Position numbers and translations under genes: made by a program. DNA of 64,000 bases from Ktedonobacter sp. SOSP1-85 (GTDB taxonomy: Bacteria > Chloroflexota > Ktedonobacteria > Ktedonobacterales > Ktedonobacteraceae). The stretch spans positions 372,001-436,000 of the forward strand of contig NZ_BNJI01000001.1 of assembly GCF_016587415.1 (NCBI RefSeq), in the 5' to 3' direction. The notes below the pieces were generated by a model, which ran no database searches, had not been told where the DNA came from, and saw only the letters and a program-made list of their open reading frames with translations. Positions 1 to 9,452 of this stretch are shown piece by piece; positions within the stretch are counted from its first letter, which is position 1, and each line of letters starts with the position of its first letter.

Positions 1-1886
1 TCGGGAACATGAGGCTTTACTTCGCGCTCGAAGTACTCCTCAATGTCTTCTTTCAGCGGAACGTTCTCGCTATCGCGAAGCTCTGGATCAGCCTCGTAGA
101 AGATTGCTCCATGCAACTGGCGCTCGATGACTGGCTCGGCCTCTTCATCGCGCTCGGTAAAGGCGTCACGCAGGACTTTGAGATCTCTGGACTTGAGGGG
201 AAAAAAGTTTTGCTTGGCCTCGGTCTCCAGCATTCGACACACGGCATTCCAGTCGTGGTGGGGTTCATTCTTTAGCAGGGTCCACAATCGTTCCGCCAGG
301 TCAACCAGGCGCGGGTCAGTTTTTGTTTTGAAGAGCATCAACTTTTCGGATGTTACGTGAGTGGTAAGGCGCAGGGGACGCTCAACTGTGACCTTCCAGT
401 AGCCAAAGTCCTCATTGTCGAAAATTTTGCTATCCTCTGTCTCCTCACAGTTCAGGAAGAGCTCGGTTATGGCTTGAATTGTGTCAGGCGTTAACTCGCA
501 GTTCTTCTTGCCCAGGTTCTTGCGCAGTTTGCGATAGTATTTCTCCGAGGAGGCGTCAATAAGCTGCACCTTGCCCCGGCGATGCTCGGGCTTACGATTC
601 GAGAGCACCCAGATATAGGTCGCGATGCCCGTGTTATAGAACATGTCCAGCGGTAGGCTAATAATTGCCTCCAGCCAGTCGTTCTCCAGAATCCAGCGCC
701 GGATATTGCTCTCGCCCTGGCCCGCGTCACCTGTAAAAAGCGCCGAACCATTATGGACAATCGCGATACGGCTCCCCAGCGGTGTCTCGTGCTTCATTTT
801 GCTCAACATATTCACCAGGAAGAGCAACTGACCATCGCTCACACGCGGCATCAGTGAGAGCTGCTCATTAGTATTTCCCAAAGCATTAACGATATAGCGT
901 GAATCAGTAATATACTTCTTCTTGCTATCAAATAACGCCTCCTGATCGACCTTCCAGGATTTTCCATAAGGAGGATTTGCCAGCATAAAGTCGAACTCCA
1001 TGCCGCGAAAATAGTCATGGGAGAGCGTTGAACCAAACTTGATATTGGCGGGATCACGTCCCTTAATGAGCATATCCGACTGGCAGATAGCAAAGGTCTC
1101 AGGATTGACTTCCTGCCCATACAGCTCGATAACCACGCTCTTGTTCGCCTCGCCAGCCAGAAGCTTCAACTCTTCTTCGGCTTCGGTCAACATACCACCC
1201 GAGCCGCAGGCATCATCATATACCAGGTACGTCGTGCTCTTAATCTGATCCTTGATAGGCAGAAAGATCAGATTCGCCATCAGCTGGATAATATCGCGTG
1301 GTGTAAAGTGCTCACCAGCTTCTTCATTATTCTCTTCATTGAAGCGTCGAATAAGCTCTTCGAAGACATAACCCATTCCCCGGTTCGTTAGCCCCTCTTG
1401 AATAACCACGTCCCCATTCTTCACCGGCTCAGGACTCAAATTAATATCACCGGAAACAAACTTTTGAATGAGTGGATAGAGGCGGTTGCTCTCCTCTAGC
1501 GTCTGCAACTGATTGCGCAGCTTGAACTTGTCAATAATAACCTGTACATTATCGCTGAAACCATTGAGGTAGGCCTCAAAGTTTGCACGAACCTTACTCG
1601 GTTCATCAAGCAGGCGTTTGAAGGTAAAGCGTGAGGTATTATAAAACACATACTTTGAAACTGTGGTAAGCGCTGGAGCCTTCTGAGAAATACCATAAGT
1701 TTCGAGAGAATCATACTTCGCCAGGACTGCATCCTTCGTTGGTTCTAATAGACAATCCAGGCGGCGCAACACCGTCATTGGCAGAATCACATCGCGATAT
1801 TTACCACGTACATACACATCGCGCAATACATCATCAGCGATGTTCCAGATGAAATTCACGATCGCATTATGAGTAACAAAGTTCAT
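1..1886 (-). CDS. hsdM: Type I restriction-modification N6-adenine methylase subunit, 3' end cut by window
   Basis: The reading frame is open from an ATG at 1886 to the window edge (628 residues, no stop), so the C-terminus lies outside. A helical HsdM N-terminal domain (about residues 5-150) is followed by an SAM-dependent methylase domain. This domain has the S-adenosylmethionine loop DDACGSGGM near residue 223 and the catalytic NPPYG motif near residue 303; GEHFTPRD precedes the SAM loop, as is usual in HsdM. It would methylate adenine in the host recognition site together with HsdS and protect DNA from HsdR. AAAGGAC lies 7-8 bases before the ATG. It is already longer than the usual 500-530 residues, so it belongs to the long HsdM type or carries an extension. 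hsdS and hsdR are expected to the left, outside the window. The function is well supported; the partner genes are inferred. Confidence 0.93.
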   Translation of the reverse strand, partial: MNFVTHNAIVNFIWNIADDVLRDVYVRGKYRDVILPMTVLRRLDCLLEPTKDAVLAKYDSLETYGISQKAPALTTVSKYVFYNTSRFTFKRLLDEPSKVRANFEAYLNGFSDNVQVIIDKFKLRNQLQTLEESNRLYPLIQKFVSGDINLSPEPVKNGDVVIQEGLTNRGMGYVFEELIRRFNEENNEEAGEHFTPRDIIQLMANLIFLPIKDQIKSTTYLVYDDACGSGGMLTEAEEELKLLAGEANKSVVIELYGQEVNPETFAICQSDMLIKGRDPANIKFGSTLSHDYFRGMEFDFMLANPPYGKSWKVDQEALFDSKKKYITDSRYIVNALGNTNEQLSLMPRVSDGQLLFLVNMLSKMKHETPLGSRIAIVHNGSALFTGDAGQGESNIRRWILENDWLEAIISLPLDMFYNTGIATYIWVLSNRKPEHRRGKVQLIDASSEKYYRKLRKNLGKKNCELTPDTIQAITELFLNCEETEDSKIFDNEDFGYWKVTVERPLRLTTHVTSEKLMLFKTKTDPRLVDLAERLWTLLKNEPHHDWNAVCRMLETEAKQNFFPLKSRDLKVLRDAFTERDEEAEPVIERQLHGAIFYEADPELRDSENVPLKEDIEEYFEREVKPHVP

Positions 1887-2040
1887 GAAATAGTCCTTTA
1901 CATGAGCAAATAGAAAGGGCTAGAGCAACCTCCCCTTACACCGTTATTTTTATGAATGCAAAAGGGAAAATGGCGATCTAGACACGAGAGAGATACTGAC
2001 CCCACCATATAACCCCATAGTAATCGATCTCGTGGCGATT

Positions 2041-2049
2041 AGTATAGCA
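2041..2049 (-). promoter_or_regulatory. Extended -10 promoter, probably for hsdM
   Basis: On the minus strand TGCTATACT gives an extended -10 element about 150 bases upstream of the methylase start. The -35 region is weak. The rest of 1887-2289 is AT-rich and shows no gene and no clear terminator. Confidence 0.45.
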
Positions 2050-2289
2050 TAGATAAGGTTGAAACTCTATATTAGAACTTCTCCTGCAAAAAATGATCCA
2101 CAAATACCTTCACACATGAAGAAATTGAAGTACTTATAGTAAGGGTAAGTACTCTAAGTCTCTGTTCGCCAGGCTCAAGATAGATATGTTCAGATGAGCC
2201 AGCAACTCATCATAACTTAGCTATCTAGGTGAAAGCTTGAAGCCGAGAAGATACTAAGTAAGGTCTACAAAATAGTTTACGGTCCGCAA

Positions 2290-3753
2290 TTACTTCAGGG
2301 CTTTTAAAACATCTTTCGCCAAACTTTCTGATATCTTATTGCCTTTTTCTATTCTTGAGTGAAATATACATGATTGTCCACAATCAAACTGAACATGAAT
2401 GAGCCTCGCAACATATCCTTCACGTTGAATAGGTTTCTCTAGCCTTTGAATAATTTTTCCAGAACCCAGAGCAGGATGAGCAACTAATTTGGTTTCATCA
2501 ACTTTTCCTAAAAACATATTGCTCAAACTAGTTTCCCAAGCAAGTATTTTCTTGTAGGTCTCTTGGCGATCTACTGAAAGGGCCTTAGCTAATTGCCCAC
2601 GCTGCTTCTTTAAAGCAATAGAATGCAACCGTTCAGCTGTTTTGCACAAGTATTCCCGATCTTGAACTCTCATCAATAGATAATCGGGTATTGCTTTGAG
2701 TCCATTGTGGGCGCCCAGCAATGCGCCCAAAAAGGTACCAACAGTATCAGTATCGCTTCCAAAAACATTTGCAGAGGCCAGAATAGCGTCTTTGGGCTGA
2801 TCAGCATATTTGAGAAATAAATATATGGCAGCACAGACCGTTGCTACACCAGAACCCTTGGTTTCAGGACTTAACGCACCTATAAAAGCATAGTAGCTTT
2901 TAGGATCTGTATCTATATGTTCACCAATACTCTTGAGATAAGATATAGCTTCTTGACGATATTTATGGAATGAAGAGCGGAAAGTGGTTTCTTTATTCTC
3001 TCTTTCCCACGCAGAAATCCATTTAGCAACTGAAACATCACCAGCAACAGCTCTCCCAGCTCTCTCAATTTCACTGATGAGATATTCAACCATGACTTCC
3101 GGCTTTATCGCATCAGGCATTGTGAGAACATAATTTGTTGCCAATCCAAAGAGCATGGCTCCAATGATAGCACGTGGATGACCATGTGTGATTATGGCAT
3201 TAAAAAAAGAATCTTTAATTATTTGCTCTTCATTGCCAACATTTACAAGAGTGATAGGAAGATTTCGCATTGCAGCACCATTGGCGCCAGCATTGCTATA
3301 ATTAAGATCACCTTGCTTATAAAAATTATGCAGCCAATCAACGTTTCTACTAATCAAATTCCTCGCAGCTGTCTTTACTGTTCTCCCTCCTCCACGCTCA
3401 TACTGAAGCCACAAGGGCAATTCCTCATAAGCAAAGAGAGCTGTTTCAAAAATTCCCACATCGTTAATACAGCGGGCCACAGCCAAAGCTAGCTGAGTAT
3501 CATCAGAATATGATCCTGGTTCAATTACTTCTTCATATCCCCACCATTTTCCTCCGACTAGCTTTTGCCATTGAACAAAATCTGTCACAGGAACCGTAAA
3601 AGATGGTTTGCGACGCCCCGATGCATCTAAAAACTCCGTTGGCCATCCAAGCGCATCTCCAATAGCACTAAAGAGCATGGCTCCTTGAAATTTATCAACA
3701 GGAGGTATTTTATTGTGCTGAGGTGACTCATCAAATAAGTTTACTTGCTTCAT
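2290..3753 (-). CDS. DraG/ARH-type ADP-ribosylglycohydrolase, probable antitoxin of the adjacent DarT-like enzyme
   Basis: A 487-residue protein. Residues 20-370 form the all-helical ADP-ribosylglycohydrolase fold: GDALGWPTEF near 32, the metal-binding YSDDTQ at 82-87, an internal NAGANGAAMRN at 153-163, and the second metal motif GSDTDTVGTF at 331-340. The family removes ADP-ribose from modified substrates using two Mg ions. About 110 C-terminal residues (after 375) are not part of the usual domain and I do not recognise them. The gene starts 33 bp downstream of the DarT-like gene on the same strand, so the two are probably co-transcribed with the transferase first. Known DarTG systems use a macrodomain (DarG) as antitoxin; a DraG-type partner is the inference made here from proximity and chemistry. 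The alternative is an unrelated housekeeping glycohydrolase. Confidence 0.88.
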   Translation of the reverse strand: MKQVNLFDESPQHNKIPPVDKFQGAMLFSAIGDALGWPTEFLDASGRRKPSFTVPVTDFVQWQKLVGGKWWGYEEVIEPGSYSDDTQLALAVARCINDVGIFETALFAYEELPLWLQYERGGGRTVKTAARNLISRNVDWLHNFYKQGDLNYSNAGANGAAMRNLPITLVNVGNEEQIIKDSFFNAIITHGHPRAIIGAMLFGLATNYVLTMPDAIKPEVMVEYLISEIERAGRAVAGDVSVAKWISAWERENKETTFRSSFHKYRQEAISYLKSIGEHIDTDPKSYYAFIGALSPETKGSGVATVCAAIYLFLKYADQPKDAILASANVFGSDTDTVGTFLGALLGAHNGLKAIPDYLLMRVQDREYLCKTAERLHSIALKKQRGQLAKALSVDRQETYKKILAWETSLSNMFLGKVDETKLVAHPALGSGKIIQRLEKPIQREGYVARLIHVQFDCGQSCIFHSRIEKGNKISESLAKDVLKALK

Positions 3754-3786
3754 GACATAGATCCCAATCTCTTCCTAATTATCAAA

Positions 3787-4764
3787 TCAAATTACTTCAA
3801 AGCTATCTGCGGCCCAAAACACACCATTCAAGTAATATTCTACTGAACATTCACCTTTAGGTAATTTATTTAGTATTATGTGTGGCCAATGATACCATGA
3901 TCCTGATCCTCGAATTTCACTTGCTTCAGTGATACCACCTGGAAACCAACGAACCTCTATAGTAGCATCTGCTACCAAATTTAGTAAGGTTAATATGGTT
4001 ACACGACTGCTGCTACTTCTGAAATTTTTTTTCTTGTATTTAAAAGATGCGCCAGGTTTGATATCATCAATCTCTTCGTCTGTGAGCAATAATTTGTCTA
4101 CATAGGAAAATTCCATTTCCGCATTCTCAGGCTCCGGCTTTTCTAAAAATAAACTTCTATCTTTAACAAATAAAGGGTGTGATAACGAACCGCAAAGATA
4201 CTCAGCACATAAAAGGCTTGCTTTACTAACAAAAACAATGTTCTTTATGTATTCAAAAGGAATTTTTCTAGGCACTAGAATTTCTGCCTGAACGGGATAA
4301 ACCCAACCTTCCTTATCCCAAGGTCGAGGAATTGAACGAATTGCATCAAAATCAATACAATCAAGACCTTGAAGACCTTCACCACGGTGGTAATTAGTTG
4401 TATTTGCCGCATTAGTGTGGGTAAACTCAACCCCTAACAAGGTAGCAACTTCTGGACGGATTACGAAAAAGCAAAGATGTTGTTCTTTCTTTTTCCAATA
4501 AGCCATAGGAGTATATGGTGTTAAACTTAAGGATATTTTGTCCCAGTTGCACATACGCTGATCAAGTACGTGTGATAGAGAATCCCCGCCTGGAACAGGA
4601 GGAGGCCAATTTCCCTGTACTTCTAACACTTGCTTTGAACATAATGCTTGTTTCTGACATATACCAGGTAAGTTTTCAACAGACGTAAAGTGATAAAACT
4701 CAGTTATTCCTTCCATTTCTAAGCGAGACATTATAACATCTGCATCTGGATGTAAACGAGTCAT
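3787..4764 (-). CDS. DarT-like (DUF4433) DNA ADP-ribosyltransferase, probable toxin
   Basis: A 325-residue protein whose first ~185 residues match the DarT pattern. FYHFTSVENLPGI (23-35) forms the NAD-binding start, Arg70 precedes the ISLSLTPYTPMAYW segment, THTNAA lies at 115-120, and QAEILV with the putative catalytic Glu161 is followed by the typical IPFEYIKNIVF strand. DarT enzymes transfer ADP-ribose from NAD to single-stranded DNA bases and are toxic unless reversed. Residues ~200-325 form an extra C-terminal part, beta-rich in appearance, of unknown role. The start at 4764 has AAGGAAGGAACC just upstream. The downstream ADP-ribosylglycohydrolase gene (33 bp gap) and the nearby type I methylase support a toxin-antitoxin or anti-phage role. 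The fold assignment rests on motif reading, not a search; another ART-fold enzyme is possible. Confidence 0.75.
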   Translation of the reverse strand: MTRLHPDADVIMSRLEMEGITEFYHFTSVENLPGICQKQALCSKQVLEVQGNWPPPVPGGDSLSHVLDQRMCNWDKISLSLTPYTPMAYWKKKEQHLCFFVIRPEVATLLGVEFTHTNAANTTNYHRGEGLQGLDCIDFDAIRSIPRPWDKEGWVYPVQAEILVPRKIPFEYIKNIVFVSKASLLCAEYLCGSLSHPLFVKDRSLFLEKPEPENAEMEFSYVDKLLLTDEEIDDIKPGASFKYKKKNFRSSSSRVTILTLLNLVADATIEVRWFPGGITEASEIRGSGSWYHWPHIILNKLPKGECSVEYYLNGVFWAADSFEVI

Positions 4765-4934
4765 AAGGTTCCTTCCTTAATAAAATAGAATTGTAAAAGC
4801 ACAAAGTAGGTTAGTACCACTTCGAAAATGGACATGCTATAGCTTGCATACATCTATGTATCAGAGTGAGAATCGTACTAAATTAGTTTTCGGGCAAATT
4901 TATCTGTAGAATTTTAAGGCGTTGTGTACAAAAA

Positions 4935-4970
4935 TTGTGCCTCCTCTACAGATCAACGAGGAGGCACAAG
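4935..4970 (-). terminator. Intrinsic terminator of the small Cys/His gene
   Basis: A perfect 12-bp inverted repeat (4935-4946 with 4958-4969) is followed on the minus strand by TTTTTG. It lies about 30 bp after the stop of the small gene ending at 5002 and separates it from the DarT operon. Confidence 0.85.
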
Positions 4971-5001
4971 ATTATTAGCGGATTCAAAATCAATGATTTA
5001 C

Positions 5002-5214
5002 TTAACGGTAGTTTTCGGGGTGGCAAATTTTGCAATTTACTTTCTCTTCTCTACCTTTATTCTTCATAGCATATCTGTATGCGTCTTGATAGGATGGCAA
5101 ATTTTCTTCCCATCGCCCATTTTTAGCTAATTTTGAACGCTCTTGCGCCCAATGGCATACAGCTGTATGGATTTTCGTACCATTGGCTACATCGGTAACT
5201 ACATGAAAAACCAT
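5002..5214 (-). CDS. Small Cys/His protein, possible zinc binder
   Basis: A 70-residue protein. I choose the ATG at 5214 because AAAGGA lies 9 bases upstream; longer in-frame versions add residues of unlike composition. It contains one CHWAQ segment near residue 22 and a C-terminal CKICHP, which together could hold one zinc. There is no signal peptide or membrane segment. I do not recognise the family. It sits between the DarT/DraG operon and the coiled-coil gene, on the DarT strand but with its own terminator, so it is a separate transcript. A role in the defence cluster is possible but unproven. Confidence 0.6.
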   Translation of the reverse strand: MVFHVVTDVANGTKIHTAVCHWAQERSKLAKNGRWEENLPSYQDAYRYAMKNKGREEKVNCKICHPENYR

Positions 5215-5518
5215 TTGGCAATTCCTTTCGCTCAATAAAACATTAATTGTATTTAAAGTATATATTTGAGGGTATGCCTTTGGGAAGTGGGTAGGGGTAT
5301 CCCCCTCGAAAAAAGAGGAATATTTAGTTATAAACAAAGGATATATAGGGGCTGTTCTGAAGAGGTAACAAACCAAACATGAAAAAAATTACTTTTTCCT
5401 TCATCCTGGTTAGATTATCCGTCTTGACCAATTTACCAGTGGCAGTAAATTGTTATGTACCCCCTCTCTGCTATATGTGTTGAAGGTAAGAAACTTTAGC
5501 TACTTACTCTTCGAATTA

Positions 5519-5527
5519 TGTTATACT
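5519..5527 (+). promoter_or_regulatory. Extended -10 promoter for the coiled-coil gene
   Basis: TG-T-TATACT, with a weak -35, lies about 25 bp before the coiled-coil gene start. The remaining bases of 5215-5518 contain no gene that I can support. Confidence 0.55.
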
Positions 5528-5552
5528 CCATAAAAGAGAAAGGAGCATGCCA

Positions 5553-5879
5553 GTGTCTACATATGAGGATAGGATCGCCGCCTTGGAGCGCAAAGTATTG
5601 AACTTAGAGCTGCGTCGCCTCCATAACGAACAAAACGCAGAGAGAAACATGCCAGCAGAACTAGGCCGCACTCTGCAAGAACTTAATGAGAATGGGACTA
5701 TTCTTCTTGGTCTTTACACACGCCAGGCCGAAGATATCGCCACAATCAAAGAAAATTTAAGCGATATCAAAGAACACGCTGAGCGAGTTGAAAACCGCCT
5801 GGATCGACTAGAAACCAAGTTTGACGAACATACCGCCTTGCTCACCCAGATACTGGCGCGACTACCCGAAAAACCTTAG
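5553..5879 (+). CDS. Small coiled-coil protein of unknown function
   Basis: About 108 residues, nearly all helical, with heptad patterns at residues 5-45 and 55-105 and an end rich in Leu, Glu and Lys. AAAGGAG ends 9 bases before a GTG at 5553; the ATG at 5547 lies only 3 bases after it, so the GTG is the better start although the ATG cannot be excluded. There are no catalytic motifs or membrane segments. It has its own promoter and its own strong terminator and lies directly before the Roco gene. It may be an adaptor or oligomerising protein; no function can be read. Confidence 0.7.
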   Translation: MSTYEDRIAALERKVLNLELRRLHNEQNAERNMPAELGRTLQELNENGTILLGLYTRQAEDIATIKENLSDIKEHAERVENRLDRLETKFDEHTALLTQILARLPEKP

Positions 5880-5908
5880 CAGCACAAGCAGCTCCTTTCA
5901 TCAAGAGA

Positions 5909-5958
5909 AAAGTCCCTTGGATCAGAGATGGATTATGATCCAGGGGACTTTATTTTTA
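5909..5958 (+). terminator. Intrinsic terminator after the coiled-coil gene
   Basis: A 15-bp stem (5909-5923 with 5937-5951) has one G-U pair and is followed by TTTATTTTTATC. The stretch 5959-6154 up to the Roco gene holds only its leader. Confidence 0.88.
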
Positions 5959-6154
5959 TCTCTCTCAAGGAGAGAAATACAATGCAAGCAAAACTCAACA
6001 CCAGCATATAAGACTTTATGCTAAACAGCGCAAGCTTTACTCTTTTCATCCATATACGTTTATATAAGGACAAGTTAAATACAACCGCTTTTTAAAAACT
6101 CCTTGGGCAAGAGTTGCCTATATTCGATCCACGGGGAGAAAAGAAGGGATACCT

Positions 6155-9100
6155 TTGGAGATGCTGCAAGATGATCAAGCAATCGTCGCACGACTAGAAC
6201 AAAAGATAAGGCGAGAACTGGAAGAAATGACTGAGTATGATGAGCAAGGCCGACTCATAAAGCTCGGCCTCAGTAACAATAAGTTGACTCAATTTCCTCC
6301 TGAAATTGGTCAGCTCTCCAGCTTGCAGGTGCTCAATCTCAGTTTCAATAAGTTGACTCAGCTTCCTCCTGAAATTGGCCAGCTCTCCAACTTACAGGAA
6401 CTCCATCTTGCCAGCAATGAGTTGACTCAGCTTCCAATAGAAATGGGTCTACTCTCTAACTTGAAGGTTCTTAATCTTATGGACAATGGGCTGACGCAGT
6501 TCCCACCAGTGCTTAATCTTCTCTCCAGCTTGCACACACTCAATCTCGGTGTCAATCAGTTAACGCTGGTTCCTCCTGGAATTGCTCAACTCTCCAATTT
6601 ACAGGTTCTGGTTCTCGATAATAATAAGCTAACGCTGGTTCCTCCTGAAATTGCTCAGCTCTCCAGCTTGCAGGTGCTCAATCTCAGTTTCAATAAGTTG
6701 ACTCAACTTCCTCCTGGAATTGCTCAACTCTCCAATTTGGAGGAACTCTATCTTGATAGTAATAATTTAGCACAGGTTCCCCCTGAAATTGCTCAACTCT
6801 CCAATTTACGGATTCTATACCTTGGTTTTAATGAATTGACTCAGGTTCCTCTGGTGCTAATACAGCTCCCCAACTTACAAGTACTGGATCTCAGTGGTAT
6901 TGAATTGATACAAGTTCCTCCTGAAATTGCTCAACTCTCCAATTTACAGGTTCTACACCTTAGTTTTAATGAATTGACTCAGGTTCCACTAGAGCTGGCC
7001 CGACTCTCCAACTTACAGATGCTCTTTCTCAATAAAAATAAGTTGACGCAGATTCCCCCAGAATTGGGAAAGCTCTCCAATTTGGAGGAACTACATCTCG
7101 AAGAGAACCCTCATTTGCTCACTCCTCCACCAGAAATTATCGCTCAGGGGCTACAAGCTATCCTTGCATTTTTGCAGGCGCTTCAGAGTGATTCTGTCAG
7201 GCGCTATGAGGCTAAGCTTATTGTGGTTGGTGAGGGGGGAACGGGGAAATCATCACTTCTGCGCACCCTGGGTGGGAAAAGCTTTGAGGCTTCGCTGAGT
7301 ACCACGCATGGTATTGAAGTGGATACACTGGAGCTACCTCATCCTACTAAAAGTTCTGAGAAGTTACTGCTGAATACCTGGGACTTTGGTGGGCAGCATA
7401 TTTATCATGCCACGCACCAGTTCTTTCTCACAAAGCGCTCTTTTTACCTTGTGGTCTGGAATGCACGATTAGGAGTAGAGCAGGGGAAGCTTCATTACTG
7501 GTTGGACACGATCAAAGCACTGGCACCAGATTCGCCTGTTCTCCTGGTCGCAACCCATAGCGATGAACGTAATCCTGATCTTAACTATCAATTGTATAAA
7601 GATGCCTACCCGCAACTGATTGGCACTATAAGCGTGAGTAATAAGCATGGCACGGAAATAGAGACTCTTAAATCAGTCCTGGCACAGAATGCCGCAACCT
7701 TACCCTTGGTTGGACAGCCCTGGCCGACAAGTTGGGTTGAGGCAGAAAAAGCTTTGCTGGCTCGTAGAGAACATCATATTAATGCTGAGAGGTACAGGCG
7801 TATCTGTGCGGTACGACGCATACAAGCAAAGATGGCTCAAGGAACGCTGGGGAGTTATTTACACGACCTGGGCAAAATTCTCTATTTTCGCGATGACTAT
7901 GAACTGAGCAACCTTGTTGTATTGAAGCCAAACTGGGTAACCAAAGCTATTAGCCTAGTACTTGAAGATGAGGGTGTTCGTGCCGCGCATGGCATCCTTG
8001 CGCACGAAGAGCTTCCGAGCATCTGGTCAGTCGACGAAGAAGGGAAACCCTATGAGCCCTATCTCTACCCCATCTTTTTACGGCTCATGGAGAAGTTTGA
8101 TCTTAGCTATCAAATTGATCCAGATATTCCAGGGGTGAGACCTACACATAGCCTGGTGCCCGAATTGTTGCCTCATCAGCCCCCTCTTGATATTCCTCAG
8201 TGGCCAGAGCGTCCACTCCAGGGACAGACACACCTCCAAATGACGTACCACTTTGACTTTGTTCCGGCTGGAATTATGAGCTGGTTTATTGTACGTACGC
8301 ACCGCTATACACTTAATAAACACTGGCGTGAAGGAGTGCTTCTTACCTATCAGAATCACTTTGCAAGAGTCGAGCTAAACCCTATGAAGCGCCAACTTCG
8401 GTTGGCCGTATGGGGAGTACAGCCACATAACTTTTTTACTATTCTTAAAGAGACAATAGATCTCATTTTAAGCCGCTTTGAAGGCTTACATGTTGAGCGA
8501 AAAGTTCCTTGTATCTGTCATCGTGAGACAAAAGCGGAAAAACCATGCCAGGAAATGTACAGATATGAAGAGGATTTGATTTGGCGTATGGAGAATGGGA
8601 GGCAAGAAGTTGAGTGTCCAAAGAGCTTAGTATATGTGTCAATCCCAACCTTACTCTACGGCATTCATGCAAGCACTGCTCCCCAGGTGATAGCAGTAGT
8701 CGAAGCTGGTAAACAAGAGATTTTGCGGCAACTCGCCACAATGCAGCAGCGCGATGATATACTGCTCATGCTTATTCAGAAAGTAAGTCAATCATGTGAG
8801 TGGAACGTTCGTAACTTTACTAGGCAGTGGAATCTAGAAATGAGTAAGATGGAGGCTGAATGTCCCAATACATTTATCCTCCTACCAGATAAGGGGACCC
8901 CCTTCAATCCCAAACACTGGTTCCAACAAACATACAAACTGCATTTGCTCTGTCAGTATCCATCTGGTCCACATCGCCTTGATGAAGACTGTGCCTATGA
9001 TCTGCACCAATCGAGAGAGTGGTGGCTTGCGGTATCTCCCTGGCTGAAATACGTCATTGCTTTTCTGAAACACGGGGTTCCCTTTGTAGGAGCTGCCGGA

Positions 9101-9412
9101 GCAGTCATAGATGCCGTTGACGTTAAGAAATTTGAGGCTGAGATCAATCTTCTGGAAAAGATGACGGAGGAACTTCCTAATATTGTAGAGAGTGACCCAA
9201 GCGGATTCGAGTATAAGCATCCTCATGATGGACGAGAGCAAACGACGATTGGGCCTGCTTTACGAGCTTTGTACAGTTTCCTCAAAGAGAAAGACAAGGC
9301 TCAGTTCTGGGGAGGACTTCAGAAAGTAATTACGCCGAATGGAAATATTCTCTGGCTTTGCGAAAAGCACGCTCAGTCATACAAGTCACCAGCACTACAA
9401 CTTGATGTGTAG
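6155..9412 (+). CDS. LRR-Roc-COR (Roco family) GTPase
   Basis: A 1085-residue protein. Residues ~34-333 hold twelve full 23-residue leucine-rich repeats and one partial repeat. A Roc GTPase domain follows: P-loop GEGGTGKSS at ~358-367, the G3-type DFGGQ at ~410-414 and THSD at ~466 as the G4-like element. A COR domain runs to about residue 720. The last ~350 residues form a further domain with cysteines near CICH and a region that resembles the conserved C-termini of other bacterial Roco proteins. Roco proteins are dimeric GTPase switches in which LRRs sense ligands. The TTG start at 6155 has AAGGGA 6-7 bases upstream; the ATG two codons later is spaced too far. It is a single-gene unit with a terminator on each side. 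The effector is unknown, and a role in stress or phage sensing is only suggested by its neighbours. Confidence 0.9.
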   Translation: MEMLQDDQAIVARLEQKIRRELEEMTEYDEQGRLIKLGLSNNKLTQFPPEIGQLSSLQVLNLSFNKLTQLPPEIGQLSNLQELHLASNELTQLPIEMGLLSNLKVLNLMDNGLTQFPPVLNLLSSLHTLNLGVNQLTLVPPGIAQLSNLQVLVLDNNKLTLVPPEIAQLSSLQVLNLSFNKLTQLPPGIAQLSNLEELYLDSNNLAQVPPEIAQLSNLRILYLGFNELTQVPLVLIQLPNLQVLDLSGIELIQVPPEIAQLSNLQVLHLSFNELTQVPLELARLSNLQMLFLNKNKLTQIPPELGKLSNLEELHLEENPHLLTPPPEIIAQGLQAILAFLQALQSDSVRRYEAKLIVVGEGGTGKSSLLRTLGGKSFEASLSTTHGIEVDTLELPHPTKSSEKLLLNTWDFGGQHIYHATHQFFLTKRSFYLVVWNARLGVEQGKLHYWLDTIKALAPDSPVLLVATHSDERNPDLNYQLYKDAYPQLIGTISVSNKHGTEIETLKSVLAQNAATLPLVGQPWPTSWVEAEKALLARREHHINAERYRRICAVRRIQAKMAQGTLGSYLHDLGKILYFRDDYELSNLVVLKPNWVTKAISLVLEDEGVRAAHGILAHEELPSIWSVDEEGKPYEPYLYPIFLRLMEKFDLSYQIDPDIPGVRPTHSLVPELLPHQPPLDIPQWPERPLQGQTHLQMTYHFDFVPAGIMSWFIVRTHRYTLNKHWREGVLLTYQNHFARVELNPMKRQLRLAVWGVQPHNFFTILKETIDLILSRFEGLHVERKVPCICHRETKAEKPCQEMYRYEEDLIWRMENGRQEVECPKSLVYVSIPTLLYGIHASTAPQVIAVVEAGKQEILRQLATMQQRDDILLMLIQKVSQSCEWNVRNFTRQWNLEMSKMEAECPNTFILLPDKGTPFNPKHWFQQTYKLHLLCQYPSGPHRLDEDCAYDLHQSREWWLAVSPWLKYVIAFLKHGVPFVGAAGAVIDAVDVKKFEAEINLLEKMTEELPNIVESDPSGFEYKHPHDGREQTTIGPALRALYSFLKEKDKAQFWGGLQKVITPNGNILWLCEKHAQSYKSPALQLDV
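6254..7081 (+). repeat. Twelve tandem 69-bp leucine-rich-repeat units
   Basis: In-frame tandem DNA repeats of 69 bp encode the 23-residue LRR units. Several are close in sequence, for example the segments starting near 6323 and 6668, so recent unit duplication and copy-number change are plausible. Confidence 0.85.
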
Positions 9413-9452
9413 GCGCGGAATTGCAGCCCAAGCAACTTCTTTCATCAACTTT

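Noticed and set aside
6254..7081. CRISPR-like regular spacing
   Set aside because: The 69-bp period is in-frame leucine-rich repeat coding DNA without spacers; no CRISPR array or cas gene is present in the window.
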